Positions 38,258 to 48,155 of a stretch of 64,000 nt of DNA are shown one piece after another. The notes below the pieces were generated by a model. That model made no database searches, was not told the DNA's origin, and was given only the letters and a program-made list of their open reading frames with translations. Source of the stretch: Rodentibacter rarus (lineage in GTDB: Bacteria > Pseudomonadota > Gammaproteobacteria > Enterobacterales > Pasteurellaceae); the NCBI RefSeq assembly GCF_001998965.1, contig NZ_MLHJ01000009.1, forward strand, positions 47,907-111,906, read 5' to 3'. Within the stretch, counting starts at the first letter, position 1, and every line of letters starts with the position of its first letter. Made by a program: the position numbers and the translations under genes.

Positions 38258-39127
38258 TTATTTCCAGCCTTTTGATTTGCAAATCAAATCATAAGCGGCT
38301 TGGATTTGTTGTGCTTTTTCTTTTGCCATTTCCATCATTTCAGGCGGTAGCCCTTTCGCCACAAGTTTATCAGGGTGGTGTTCATTCATTAAGCGGCGAT
38401 AGGCTCGTTTGACGGTATTACGATCATCGGATTCACTCACACCGAGTACGTTATAAGCATCGTTTAAAGTCGGACCGGAAGTGTGTTGGTGTGTCCCATG
38501 ATTTTGTTGATATTCATAGTTGCCACGTTGTTGATAAGCACCTTGTTGATATTGCCGATAAAAACCGCCTTGAGTAAACGCTCGTGCAGCCATTTCCATC
38601 GCGATCATTTGCTCAAATTGCATACGTGAAAGTCCGAGTTCTTCCGCAATTACATAAAGCACTTCTTTTTCTCCTTCGTGTAATTGTGCATCTAAAAACG
38701 CGGCTTGCACCTGCACATGTAAGAACATCCGCAATAAATCGGTGCGTTGTCCGCAACCAATGCGGAATTCACGAATGACTTGGCGAATAGGGAAATCCGT
38801 TTCTTTACCTCGGCGGAAAGCATCTTGAGCAAGACGACGACCTTGATCGTCTAATTTCATCTGTGCCATTAATTGGTTAGCCAGTTGAATATCTTCTTCC
38901 GTTACTCGGCCTTTGGCTTTACTCAAATGCCCCAATACGGCAAAGGTGGTTTGCATAAAAAGGGCTTGGCGTGTGGTTTTTCGATTGAAAAAGCTCGAAT
39001 TGACTGCCCCTAGCTCATAGAGTTTTTTATCTGCAATTGAGCCTAAAATCAGTCCGGCAATCGCCCCAAAGAATCCCCCGATTTTCCAGCCAATCAATAC
39101 GCCTAAAATTTTTCCAATAAAATTCAT
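38258..39127 (-). CDS. djlA: Co-chaperone DjlA
   Basis: Membrane-anchored type III J-domain protein that stimulates DnaK; 289 residues. The N-terminus is one Gly-rich membrane segment ('GVLIGWKIGGFFGAIAGLIL'), then a TerB-like helical domain (about 50-180), a Gln/Tyr-rich linker and a C-terminal J domain with the HPD motif in 'RRLMNEHHPDKLVAKGLP'. Length and order agree with E. coli DjlA. It is upstream of dusC in the same transcript. Confidence 0.94.
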   Translation of the reverse strand: MNFIGKILGVLIGWKIGGFFGAIAGLILGSIADKKLYELGAVNSSFFNRKTTRQALFMQTTFAVLGHLSKAKGRVTEEDIQLANQLMAQMKLDDQGRRLAQDAFRRGKETDFPIRQVIREFRIGCGQRTDLLRMFLHVQVQAAFLDAQLHEGEKEVLYVIAEELGLSRMQFEQMIAMEMAARAFTQGGFYRQYQQGAYQQRGNYEYQQNHGTHQHTSGPTLNDAYNVLGVSESDDRNTVKRAYRRLMNEHHPDKLVAKGLPPEMMEMAKEKAQQIQAAYDLICKSKGWK

Positions 39128-39201
39128 ACTTTCCCTCTAAAAAGTGCGGTTGTTTTTTGCCGTGTTTTTTTAAATAGCGACAAAGATCGATTTATCCAGT
39201 T

Positions 39202-39843
39202 TTATACGCCAAACTCTGCTCGGTAAGCGTGCATTGCGCTCAAATGAGAGCGATAGTTTGGATCTTGCTCAATAAACTGCATTAAATCGTCTAAATCAAT
39301 AATGGATAAGACACGGCATTGGTAATCTCGTTCCACTTCTTGGATAGCGGAAAGTTCGCCTTTGCCACGTTCTTTACGATTTAAGGCAATGAATACGGCA
39401 GCAAGTTCGGCATAATTAGCGTTGATGAGTTCCATGGATTCACGAATCGCTGTGCCTGCGGTGATCACATCATCGACTAATAAAATTTTGCCTTGCAGTG
39501 GGCTACCGATTAAATTGCCACCTTCACCGTGATCTTTGGCTTCTTTGCGATTAAAGCAGACCGGTTTATCCAGGTTGTAACGGTTAAACAATGCCACAGA
39601 AACGGTGGTGCCAATAGGGATCCCTTTGTAAGCCGGGCCAAAAATGACATCAAAATCGACCGCACTTGCTTGAATCGCAGCCGCATAAAATTCGCCCAAA
39701 CGGGCTAAATCTGCGCCGGTATTGAATAATCCGGCATTAAAGAAATACGGACTTTTACGTCCTGATTTCAAGGTGAACTCGCCAAATTTCAATACCTGAC
39801 GGCTTAAGGCAAATTCAATAAAATCACGTTTATATTGTTCCAT
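39202..39843 (-). CDS. pyrE: Orotate phosphoribosyltransferase
   Basis: Joins orotate and PRPP to make OMP in pyrimidine synthesis; 213 residues. The PRPP loop '[17 protein letters not shown]' and the '[18 protein letters not shown]' block are clear. It starts 9 bp after rph on the same strand, the conserved rph-pyrE pair. The short gap leaves no room for the UTP-sensing attenuator known from E. coli rph-pyrE, so the regulation must differ or lie upstream. Confidence 0.96.
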   Translation of the reverse strand: MEQYKRDFIEFALSRQVLKFGEFTLKSGRKSPYFFNAGLFNTGADLARLGEFYAAAIQASAVDFDVIFGPAYKGIPIGTTVSVALFNRYNLDKPVCFNRKEAKDHGEGGNLIGSPLQGKILLVDDVITAGTAIRESMELINANYAELAAVFIALNRKERGKGELSAIQEVERDYQCRVLSIIDLDDLMQFIEQDPNYRSHLSAMHAYRAEFGV

Positions 39844-39852
39844 GTTTTATCC

Positions 39853-40569
39853 TTATAAGCCTAGGGCTTCACGTTGTGCGACAAAAATTTGTTGGCAACC
39901 TTGTTTGGCTAATGCTAATAAAATGAGTAATTCTTCATGGCTGAAAGGTTCACCCTCTGCCGTGCCTTGGACTTCGATCATTCTGCCGTCTTCCATCATC
40001 ACCACATTCATATCTGTTTCGGCGGCTGAATCTTCAATATATTCTAAATCACACACTGCTTCTCCCTCCACAATTCCCACGGAAATGGCTGAAACCAAGG
40101 CTTTTATCGGATTGGTTTTTAAACTCCCGTTTTCCATTAATCCGTTAATAGCATCACATAAAGCGACTGCTGCACCGGTAATTGAAGCGGTGCGAGTGCC
40201 GCCATCGGCTTGAATGACATCACAGTCTAAGGTGATGGTGCGTTCACCCAGTGCGTTTAAATCGACCATGGCACGCAAAGAACGGGCGATTAAACGTTGA
40301 ATCTCTAAGGTTCTCCCCCCTTGTTTGCCTTTTGCCGCCTCTCGTGGCATACGGCTGTGGGTAGAGCGTGGCAACATACCGTATTCAGCTGTTACCCAAC
40401 CTTGATTTTGACCTTTCAGGAAACGGGGGACTGTTTCTTCCACACTGGCGGTGCAAAGCACTTTGGTTTCGCCAAATTCGACCAAAACCGAACCTTCCGC
40501 ATGTTTCGTATAATGGCGGGTAATTTTAATTGGGCGGGGTTGATGATTCTCTCGATTATTCGGGCGCAT
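39853..40569 (-). CDS. rph: Ribonuclease PH
   Basis: Phosphorolytic 3'-5' exoribonuclease that trims tRNA precursors; 238 residues. Conserved blocks: '[20 protein letters not shown]', '[20 protein letters not shown]', '[13 protein letters not shown]', '[20 protein letters not shown]', '[17 protein letters not shown]' and the C-terminal '[11 protein letters not shown]'. Complete, unlike the frameshifted rph of some E. coli K-12 strains. First gene of the rph-pyrE pair. Confidence 0.96.
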   Translation of the reverse strand: MRPNNRENHQPRPIKITRHYTKHAEGSVLVEFGETKVLCTASVEETVPRFLKGQNQGWVTAEYGMLPRSTHSRMPREAAKGKQGGRTLEIQRLIARSLRAMVDLNALGERTITLDCDVIQADGGTRTASITGAAVALCDAINGLMENGSLKTNPIKALVSAISVGIVEGEAVCDLEYIEDSAAETDMNVVMMEDGRMIEVQGTAEGEPFSHEELLILLALAKQGCQQIFVAQREALGL

Positions 40570-40629
40570 TGAAAATTCCTTTGTTTGTTAATAAAAAAGC
40601 GCACTATTCTAGCACGCTTTTGTTTTTCA

Positions 40630-42372
40630 TTATGAGTTAACACGCTGAAAATCACGAATTTTATTAAAAGTTTCTTTTAAATCCGTAGCAAAATTAATTT
40701 TTTGTATTTCCGGTGTGGTGTTTGATTTCACTAACATTCTCAAAGGTTGAAATTGCATATTGCATAAGTAAAGTTGCTGATGGGGCAGCATATGTTGCAC
40801 AAAACGGGTGAGGGCGTGAATTCCGCCTGTATCTAACACGGTCACCGCATCGCACTGTAAGACAATATGCTTGATTTCGTGATCTGTATGCACGGTTTTA
40901 TTATGTAAATCTGCAAATAATTTATCTGCGGCTGCAAAAAATAAAGGTCCACTGATGCGATAAACCAATACATCATTCAGATCTTCCGGTGCGTTATGCT
41001 CAATGGCTTTCGTCATTTCGGCTATGGTGCGGATAAAAAGTAGGCTGGCGAGCAATACACCCACACTGATTGCAATCACCATATCAAACAATACAGTCAA
41101 AATTAAACAGGTGAATAATACTGCGATTTCATTTTTGCTGGAGCGGCGGGCAAGGGTAATGATTTCCTGTACACTTGCCATATTCCATGCCACCACTAAA
41201 AGCAGGGCGGCCATTGATGAAAGCGGTAAATAAGAAAGGGCTTGAGCAAAAAGTAATAAGGCAAATAACACTAAAAGGGCGTGTACCACACTGGCAATGG
41301 GCGAAACCGCACCGGATTTAACATTGGCGGTGGAGCGGGCAATCGCTGCGGTTGCGGTAATACCACCAAAAAAGGGCGAAACGATATTGCCTAAACCTTG
41401 AGCCAATAATTCATTATTGGAATGGTGTTTGGTGTCTGTCATATTGTCTAGCACCACAGCACAAAGGAGGGATTCTATCGCCCCCAATACTGCCATCGAA
41501 AATGCCGCAGGCAACAAGGCCTGCAAGCTATCAAAATTCCATTGAACCACTTCCCCTTGTGCATTGGGCACATTCCACGGCAAGACAAAATCGGGCAATA
41601 CATTGGGAATACCTTGTCCTATCGTGCCATCCGGTAAGGTATATTGGAAAGCAGAGCCGATGGTTTGAACATGAAAACCAAAATACTGTAAAACTAATGC
41701 AATAAGGGTTCCAATTATCACCGCAGGTAAATGCCCCGGTATGGCGAGGCGTAATTTATACCATTGGGTCAAAACCAACAACGTGGTGAGGCCTACCAAC
41801 GTATCAGACCAATTTATTGTGGGAAGTGCGGTCAAAATCGCTTGAATTTTTTCCAAATAATGAGCCGGCATTTGTTCAATCGTCAAACCGAGAAAATCTT
41901 TAATTTGAAGTGTTCCAATTGTAATACCAATACCACAGGTAAAACCGAGGGTAACCGGCAGAGGGATATATTCAATGAGGCGACCGAGACGGAATAATGC
42001 CATTAAAATTAAGATCACACCGGAAAGTAGGGTTGCCATCAGCAAACCACTTAAACCAAATTGCTGGGTAACGGGATATAAAATCACCACAAAAGCCGCA
42101 GTGGGGCCGGAAACATTAAAACGTGAGCCACCGGTTAGGGCGATGATTATGCCTGCAATAATGGCGGTGTAAAGCCCATGTTGTGGTGGCACACCGCTGG
42201 CAATCGCTAATGCCATGGAAAGCGGAATCGCAATCACGCCCACGGTTAAACCCGCAATAATATCCCGAATCAATGATTTTTTCGTATAACCAAGGCGAAA
42301 TGAATCCTTCAATGCGCTGAAAGGCTTGACAGCTAAAAACACATTTTTGGAAAACAATGATTTAATGTGCAT
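40630..42372 (-). CDS. dauA: SulP-family anion transporter with STAS domain (DauA/YchM-like)
   Basis: Inner-membrane transporter of 580 residues. The membrane domain starts '[20 protein letters not shown]' and has '[17 protein letters not shown]' and '[20 protein letters not shown]'. A C-terminal STAS domain (about 450-560) includes '[20 protein letters not shown]'. E. coli DauA (559 aa) carries C4-dicarboxylates at acid pH and has the same layout. Other SulP proteins carry sulfate or bicarbonate, so the substrate is not certain. It stands alone, transcribed away from the tRNA. Confidence 0.82.
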   Translation of the reverse strand: MHIKSLFSKNVFLAVKPFSALKDSFRLGYTKKSLIRDIIAGLTVGVIAIPLSMALAIASGVPPQHGLYTAIIAGIIIALTGGSRFNVSGPTAAFVVILYPVTQQFGLSGLLMATLLSGVILILMALFRLGRLIEYIPLPVTLGFTCGIGITIGTLQIKDFLGLTIEQMPAHYLEKIQAILTALPTINWSDTLVGLTTLLVLTQWYKLRLAIPGHLPAVIIGTLIALVLQYFGFHVQTIGSAFQYTLPDGTIGQGIPNVLPDFVLPWNVPNAQGEVVQWNFDSLQALLPAAFSMAVLGAIESLLCAVVLDNMTDTKHHSNNELLAQGLGNIVSPFFGGITATAAIARSTANVKSGAVSPIASVVHALLVLFALLLFAQALSYLPLSSMAALLLVVAWNMASVQEIITLARRSSKNEIAVLFTCLILTVLFDMVIAISVGVLLASLLFIRTIAEMTKAIEHNAPEDLNDVLVYRISGPLFFAAADKLFADLHNKTVHTDHEIKHIVLQCDAVTVLDTGGIHALTRFVQHMLPHQQLYLCNMQFQPLRMLVKSNTTPEIQKINFATDLKETFNKIRDFQRVNS

Positions 42373-42497
42373 AAAAAAACGACAGAAAGTGAATAAAATG
42401 TCACTATTTTAGCGAAAATTTAAGAAGATTTTTATGTTCTAGCTCAAAAAACTTGACTAAGGCGGTTCAAATCTTTATAGTTTGCCCACCTCAACAC

Positions 42498-42587
42498 GGT
42501 GAGATGTCCGAGTGGTTGAAGGAGCACGCCTGGAAAGCGTGTATGTGCGAAAGTGCATCGGGGGTTCGAATCCCCCTCTCACCGCCA
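42498..42587 (+). tRNA. tRNA-Ser (anticodon GGA)
   Basis: Complete class II tRNA. Acceptor stem GGTGAGA with TCTCACC, discriminator G and encoded CCA (42585-42587). Anticodon stem CACGC/GCGTG with loop CTGGAAA, anticodon GGA at 42532-42534. It has a long variable arm around 42542-42559 as serine tRNAs require, and a T-loop GGGGGTTCGAATCCCCC. It reads UCC and UCU codons. Confidence 0.96.
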
Positions 42588-42875
42588 GAACCCAATTCAT
42601 CAACGTTCACCAACGTTCATTTCAGATAAAAATTCATTAATATTTCAATGAGTTACTATTCATTAATGTTTATTTCTGCCTGATTGCTCATAGTCACTTG
42701 GATCCCTTACTGTTTAATGCTTTTTAGCTAGGAGCGAAAAATGCGACTCATTATTTGTTATGTGATTAGTTCTTAACTTTTAAAGAAGGCGTTATGTTCC
42801 CATGTGCTCATTTTTTGATTTCATTCGACTTGACCTAACTTAAAAATACACGATAGTTGTTGTGTATTTCCAATT
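42588..42875. other. Non-coding gap after tRNA-Ser
   Basis: This 288-bp gap has no credible gene. It carries two copies of CAACGTTCA (42601-42609, 42611-42619) and two of ATTCATTAAT a little further on. Such repeats just 3' of a tRNA can be leftovers of integrase attachment, but no integrase gene or second att copy is visible. Confidence 0.4.
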
Positions 42876-43292
42876 CTAGAAATTCCTTAATTTATTGGAA
42901 TAAAGCACTAAACAGAGTGCAATCACCATAATCAATATTGCACCGGCAAATAGAAGTGTATCTACTGCATTCTCATGACTGACGATAATTAAACGGAGCA
43001 TCGCCGTTATACCGGCATAAATGAAATAACGTAGTGGAAAATGATAGCCGCTTTTAAAATATTGAACAATTAAGCCGATAAAGCCGAAATACAAGAAAAA
43101 CATAACGGCTTGTTCTGCTAGTGCGTAAGGCACAACAGTAGAGGGGTTTATTACCATCAAGGCAAGAGAGTAGGTGATTTTGACCAAAGCAATAATCAAA
43201 ACAATAGAAAGGGCAATAAGCGCTGTGCTTAATATGTATTTGAGTATGTTAATGACAAATGTCGGTAATTTTTCTAATTGATTCTCTTCCAT
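42876..43292 (-). CDS. psiE: Phosphate-starvation-inducible protein PsiE family
   Basis: Small inner-membrane protein of unknown activity, 138 residues with four membrane segments. 'FFLYFGFIGLIVQYFKSGYH' and 'PLRYFIYAGITAMLRLIIVSH' closely match E. coli PsiE. The ATG at 43292 has an AAGGA site; an in-frame ATG four codons earlier (43304) is also possible. In E. coli the gene responds to phosphate starvation; I see no clear Pho box here. It stands between the tRNA and queH. Confidence 0.88.
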   Translation of the reverse strand: MEENQLEKLPTFVINILKYILSTALIALSIVLIIALVKITYSLALMVINPSTVVPYALAEQAVMFFLYFGFIGLIVQYFKSGYHFPLRYFIYAGITAMLRLIIVSHENAVDTLLFAGAILIMVIALCLVLYSNKLRNF

Positions 43293-43376
43293 TTTTTCCT
43301 TCATTTATTTTCAATAAAAAGTATGGATAGGCTAACCATTCATTGGGAAAAGTGCGGTCATTTTTTCTTGTCTTTT

Positions 43377-44102
43377 TTAGTCCGGGGAATAATAAAGTTT
43401 GCCGATTTCAATTTTCTGGCGTCCTGTTTCTTCACGCCATTTATTGCTATCTCTCAATGAATAAACGCAACCACAGTATTCTTGTTGGTAAAAACGTTCA
43501 CGTTTGCTGATTTCAATCATTCGTTGAGAGCCGCCTTCTTTACGCCAGTTGTAATCCCAGTAAATGACATCGTCGTATTTTTCTGCCGCTCGGTGACCAC
43601 AACCGTTAATTTGGTTCATATCCTTCCAACGGGAAATCCCCAAGCAGCTGGTGAATACCGGAAAACCGTGTTCGTGAGCATATTCTGCCGCTTTTTCAAA
43701 ACGCATATCAAAACACATGGTGCAGCGAATGCCTCGCTCTGGTTCCCATTCCATTCCTTTGGCTCGGTCGAACCAGTTTTGTCGGTCGTAGTCGGCATCA
43801 ATAAAGGGGATACCAAATTTTTTAGCAAAACGAATATTTTCTTCTTTTCGAATTAAATATTCTTTTAATGGATGAATATTGGGATTATAGAAATAAATCG
43901 TAAATTCAATTCCGGAGGCTAAAATGGCTTCCATCACTTCTCCGGAACAAGGTGCACAACAAGAGTGAAGTAGTAGTCTGTTATGTCCATTGGGGAGCTC
44001 CAGTTTTTTACGAATAAAAGGCGCATTGGGATCTTTACGCCCTTTTTTACTGTGAGAACGCGGTATCGGTTGGATATCCGCGAGAGATTGATCATTATTC
44101 AT
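43377..44102 (-). CDS. queH: Epoxyqueuosine reductase QueH
   Basis: Last step of queuosine synthesis in tRNA: reduces epoxyqueuosine, replacing the unrelated QueG in many bacteria; 241 residues. Cysteine motifs for the Fe-S and metal sites are present: '[17 protein letters not shown]', '[14 protein letters not shown]' and '[12 protein letters not shown]', plus '[18 protein letters not shown]'. The N-terminal 40 residues are a basic extension. It follows ispB by 24 bp, and the order queH-ispB/rplU is as I recall in H. influenzae. Confidence 0.92.
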   Translation of the reverse strand: MNNDQSLADIQPIPRSHSKKGRKDPNAPFIRKKLELPNGHNRLLLHSCCAPCSGEVMEAILASGIEFTIYFYNPNIHPLKEYLIRKEENIRFAKKFGIPFIDADYDRQNWFDRAKGMEWEPERGIRCTMCFDMRFEKAAEYAHEHGFPVFTSCLGISRWKDMNQINGCGHRAAEKYDDVIYWDYNWRKEGGSQRMIEISKRERFYQQEYCGCVYSLRDSNKWREETGRQKIEIGKLYYSPD

Positions 44103-44126
44103 AAAGTGATTTCAAATTGTAAGTGG

Positions 44127-45116
44127 TTAGTAATTTCTATCAACAGATAAATAAGCTAAAGAAATTAATGCTTGTTTGTATTCACTTTCCGGCAGGACAG
44201 AAAGGGCATCAACGGCTTTTTGCGCCTCTTGTTTTGCCCTTGCCATGGCATAGTCTAGGGATTGATATTCCGCCATGATGGCTAATACATCATCAATAAT
44301 TTCACGTTTTCCGCCTTGTTCAATGGCATCACGAATGAGGGCGGCTTGTTGCGCATTGCCGTGACGCATCGCATGTAATAAAGGCAATGTCGGTTTGCCT
44401 TCGGCTAAATCATCCCCCACATTTTTACCAAGGGCTTGGGCATTGGCACTGTAATCTAATACATCATCCACCAGTTGGAATGCGGTGCCAAGATAACGCC
44501 CGTAATCCTGTAAGGCCTTTTCTTGTGTTTCTGTCGCTCCGGCAACAATTGCAGCAGCTTGTCCTGCCACTTCAAATAAACGGGCGGTTTTGCTATAAAT
44601 CACCCGCATATAATTCGCTTCGCTGGTTTCCGGATCGTTGACATTCATTAATTGTTGCACTTCCCCTTCCGCCAGCACATTTGTGGCATCTGCCATAATG
44701 CGGAGAATTTTCAACGATTCAAGTTGTGCAACAAGTTGGAAGGCACGGGTATAAATGAAATCTCCAACTAATACACTTGCTGCATTGCCAAATTCGGCAT
44801 TCGCTGTGGCACGCCCTCGGCGCATATCGGATTCATCAACCACATCATCATGTAATAAAGAAGCGGTATGGATAAATTCAACAAAGGTTGCACAAGTGAT
44901 CACTTGCGATCCTTCAAATCCCAAAGCACGGGCAGCAAGCACGGCAATCAACGGTCGGATCCTTTTTCCGCCACCTTGAACAATATAAAAACCAAGCTGA
45001 TTAATTAACGCCACGTCAGAATTGAGTTGGGCAAGAATGTGCTGATTGACTTTTTGCATATCCGAATCGACTAATTGCTGAATGGTATGCATCGTCATGA
45101 GATCTTGTTTTTCCAT
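44127..45116 (-). CDS. ispB: Octaprenyl diphosphate synthase
   Basis: Makes the C40 side chain of ubiquinone/menaquinone from IPP and FPP; 329 residues. First Asp-rich motif in 'SLLHDDVVDESDMRRG', second in 'QLVDDVLDYS', and 'GGGKRIRPLIAVLAARAL' near the start. The first ATG (45116) gives the same length as H. influenzae IspB as I recall; downstream ATGs at 45098 and 45092 are alternatives. It diverges from rplU and likely heads an operon with queH. Confidence 0.93.
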   Translation of the reverse strand: MEKQDLMTMHTIQQLVDSDMQKVNQHILAQLNSDVALINQLGFYIVQGGGKRIRPLIAVLAARALGFEGSQVITCATFVEFIHTASLLHDDVVDESDMRRGRATANAEFGNAASVLVGDFIYTRAFQLVAQLESLKILRIMADATNVLAEGEVQQLMNVNDPETSEANYMRVIYSKTARLFEVAGQAAAIVAGATETQEKALQDYGRYLGTAFQLVDDVLDYSANAQALGKNVGDDLAEGKPTLPLLHAMRHGNAQQAALIRDAIEQGGKREIIDDVLAIMAEYQSLDYAMARAKQEAQKAVDALSVLPESEYKQALISLAYLSVDRNY

Positions 45117-45230
45117 TGCTTATCGTTGATTATCAAAGAGAGAATGCGGTGCATTCTACCTGAATTTTTGTACTTTCTAAAATTAATCAATCAGAAAAGG
45201 GAATTTTTTTGTTTTATTTTAAATAAATTC

Positions 45231-45308
45231 TTGCCAGGGGATCGTTTTTTCCGTAGAATTTGCGACCTATTTTATATGAATTTTGAAGTGTATACTGCCT
45301 AAAGGCAG
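45231..45308 (+). promoter_or_regulatory. rplU-rpmA promoter and leader hairpin
   Basis: TTGCCA (45231-45236), 17-bp spacer and TAGAAT (45254-45259) make a near-consensus sigma-70 promoter. In the leader, CTGCC (45295-45299) and GGCAG (45304-45308) close a TAAA tetraloop just before the ribosome site. The stem could be part of ribosomal-protein feedback control, but this is not shown. Confidence 0.65.
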
Positions 45309-45332
45309 AGAACACAGTTAAGCGGAGTATTT

Positions 45333-45644
45333 ATGTACGCAGTTTTTCAAAGTGGCGGTAAACAACACCGTGTAAGCGAAGGTCAGGTGGTTCGTTTAGA
45401 GAAACTTGAGCTTGCAACCGGCGAAAAAGTTGAGTTCGATTCGGTGTTGATGGTCGTTAACGGTGAAGATGTTAAAATCGGTGCACCGGTTGTTGCGGGT
45501 GCGAAAGTTGTTGCCGAAGTGGTAGCGCAAGGTCGTGGCGAGAAAGTTAAAATTGTTAAATTCCGTCGTCGTAAACACAGTCGTAAACAACAAGGTCATC
45601 GCCAGTGGTTCACTGAAGTGAAAATCACTGGGATTCAAGCATAA
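45333..45644 (+). CDS. rplU: 50S ribosomal protein L21
   Basis: 23S rRNA-binding protein of the large subunit, 103 residues: '[20 protein letters not shown]', 'VGAPV'-type loop at '[17 protein letters not shown]', and the basic '[19 protein letters not shown]'. Full length, with AGCGGAG before the ATG. It starts the rplU-rpmA operon, 19 bp before rpmA. Confidence 0.97.
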   Translation: MYAVFQSGGKQHRVSEGQVVRLEKLELATGEKVEFDSVLMVVNGEDVKIGAPVVAGAKVVAEVVAQGRGEKVKIVKFRRRKHSRKQQGHRQWFTEVKITGIQA

Positions 45645-45663
45645 TTCAGAGGAGAGCAAGTAG

Positions 45664-45921
45664 ATGGCAACTAAAAAAGCTGGTGGTTCAACTCGTAATG
45701 GTCGCGATTCTGAAGCTAAACGCCTTGGGGTTAAACGTTTCGGTGGTGAGTCTGTTTTAGCGGGTAGTATTATTGTTCGTCAACGTGGTACGAAATTCCA
45801 CGCAGGTACGAACGTAGGTATGGGTAGAGATCACACTTTATTCGCAACCGCTGACGGTAAAGTTAAATTTGAAGTAAAAGGCGAAAAAAGCCGTAAATAC
45901 GTTAGTATTGTTACTGAGTAA
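45664..45921 (+). CDS. rpmA: 50S ribosomal protein L27
   Basis: L27 reaches into the peptidyl-transferase centre; 85 residues. '[20 protein letters not shown]' then '[20 protein letters not shown]' are invariant family blocks. The N-terminus starts directly with MATKKAGGS, with no cleavable extension of the type found in Firmicutes. It is followed by a strong terminator before the next gene. Confidence 0.98.
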   Translation: MATKKAGGSTRNGRDSEAKRLGVKRFGGESVLAGSIIVRQRGTKFHAGTNVGMGRDHTLFATADGKVKFEVKGEKSRKYVSIVTE

Positions 45922-45944
45922 TTTAAAAAACTAATTGAATCGAG

Positions 45945-45977
45945 CGCCCCACAATTTTGTGGGGCGTTTTGTCTTTT
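45945..45977 (+). terminator. Terminator of rplU-rpmA
   Basis: CGCCCCACA (45945-45953) pairs with TGTGGGGCG, followed by TTTTGTCTTTTTT. Strong intrinsic terminator. Confidence 0.92.
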
Positions 45978-45997
45978 TTAACCTTAGAGAGCAAGAG

Positions 45998-46921
45998 ATG
46001 AAACAACAACCTTTATTAGGTTTCATTTTTGCACTGATTACAGCAATGGCGTGGGGATCATTACCTATTGCTTTGAAGCAAGTGCTGGCAATAATGAATG
46101 CTCAAACTATCGTGTGGTATCGTTTTGTGGTGGCCGCTCTTGCTTTGTTGTTTTTGCTGGCTTATAAAAAGAAACTCCCCGAAGCAAGAAAAATCGGACA
46201 GTATGGTTGGTTGGCAATCATCGGTGTACTTGGGCTTGCCGGTAATTTTTTGCTATTTAGCTCCTCCCTTAATTATATTGAACCTTCAATCGCCCAGATT
46301 TTTATCCATCTTTCGTCTTTTGGCATGCTGATTTGCGGTGTGCTTATCTTCAAAGAAACGCTGGGATTGCATCAAAAAATAGGTATTTTGCTTTTGTTGA
46401 TAGGCCTTGGATTATTTTTCAATGATCGCATTGGTACCTTTAGCGGGCTAAATCAATATTCAACCGGGGTGATATTAAGTGTCAGTGCAGCTTTGGTTTG
46501 GGTGACCTATGGTATGGTTCAAAAATTAATGCTAAGAAAATTTAGTTCTCAACAAATTCTTCTCATGATGTATTTCGGCTGTGCAATGGTGTTCACGCCA
46601 ATGGCGGATTTTTCTCAAGTGAGTGCGCTCACTCCTTTTGCATTGGCTTGTTTTATTTACTGCTGTTTGAATACGTTAATTGGCTATGGGGCTTATGCTG
46701 AGGCATTAAACCGCTGGGATGTATCAAAAGTCAGTGTTGTGGTGACATTGGTCCCTCTTTTTACGATTTTCTTCTCACATATTGCACATGCTATTAGCCC
46801 AGAGCATTTTAATGCACCGGAATTAAATAGCATTAGCTATATCGGGGCGTTTATTGTAGTATGCGGTGCAATTTTATCGGCAATTGGACATAAATTATTA
46901 CCCTCGCACAAGATAAAATAG
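45998..46921 (+). CDS. DMT-superfamily (EamA) transporter
   Basis: Inner-membrane drug/metabolite transporter, 307 residues, ten membrane segments in two EamA repeats ('FALITAMAWGSLPIALKQVL' and 'GVILSVSAALVWVTYGMV'). The ATG at 45998 follows the rpmA terminator with GAGAGCAAGAG upstream; the longer frame from 45935 runs through that terminator. The position between rpmA and obgE is conserved as I recall in H. influenzae, where the homolog is uncharacterised. Substrate unknown; unlike the RarD-like gene at 29 kb, this copy is intact. Confidence 0.87.
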   Translation: MKQQPLLGFIFALITAMAWGSLPIALKQVLAIMNAQTIVWYRFVVAALALLFLLAYKKKLPEARKIGQYGWLAIIGVLGLAGNFLLFSSSLNYIEPSIAQIFIHLSSFGMLICGVLIFKETLGLHQKIGILLLLIGLGLFFNDRIGTFSGLNQYSTGVILSVSAALVWVTYGMVQKLMLRKFSSQQILLMMYFGCAMVFTPMADFSQVSALTPFALACFIYCCLNTLIGYGAYAEALNRWDVSKVSVVVTLVPLFTIFFSHIAHAISPEHFNAPELNSISYIGAFIVVCGAILSAIGHKLLPSHKIK

Positions 46922-48127
<1,206 letters not shown>

Positions 48128-48155
48128 CCTACTCTCAAAAAGTGCGGGTTTACAT

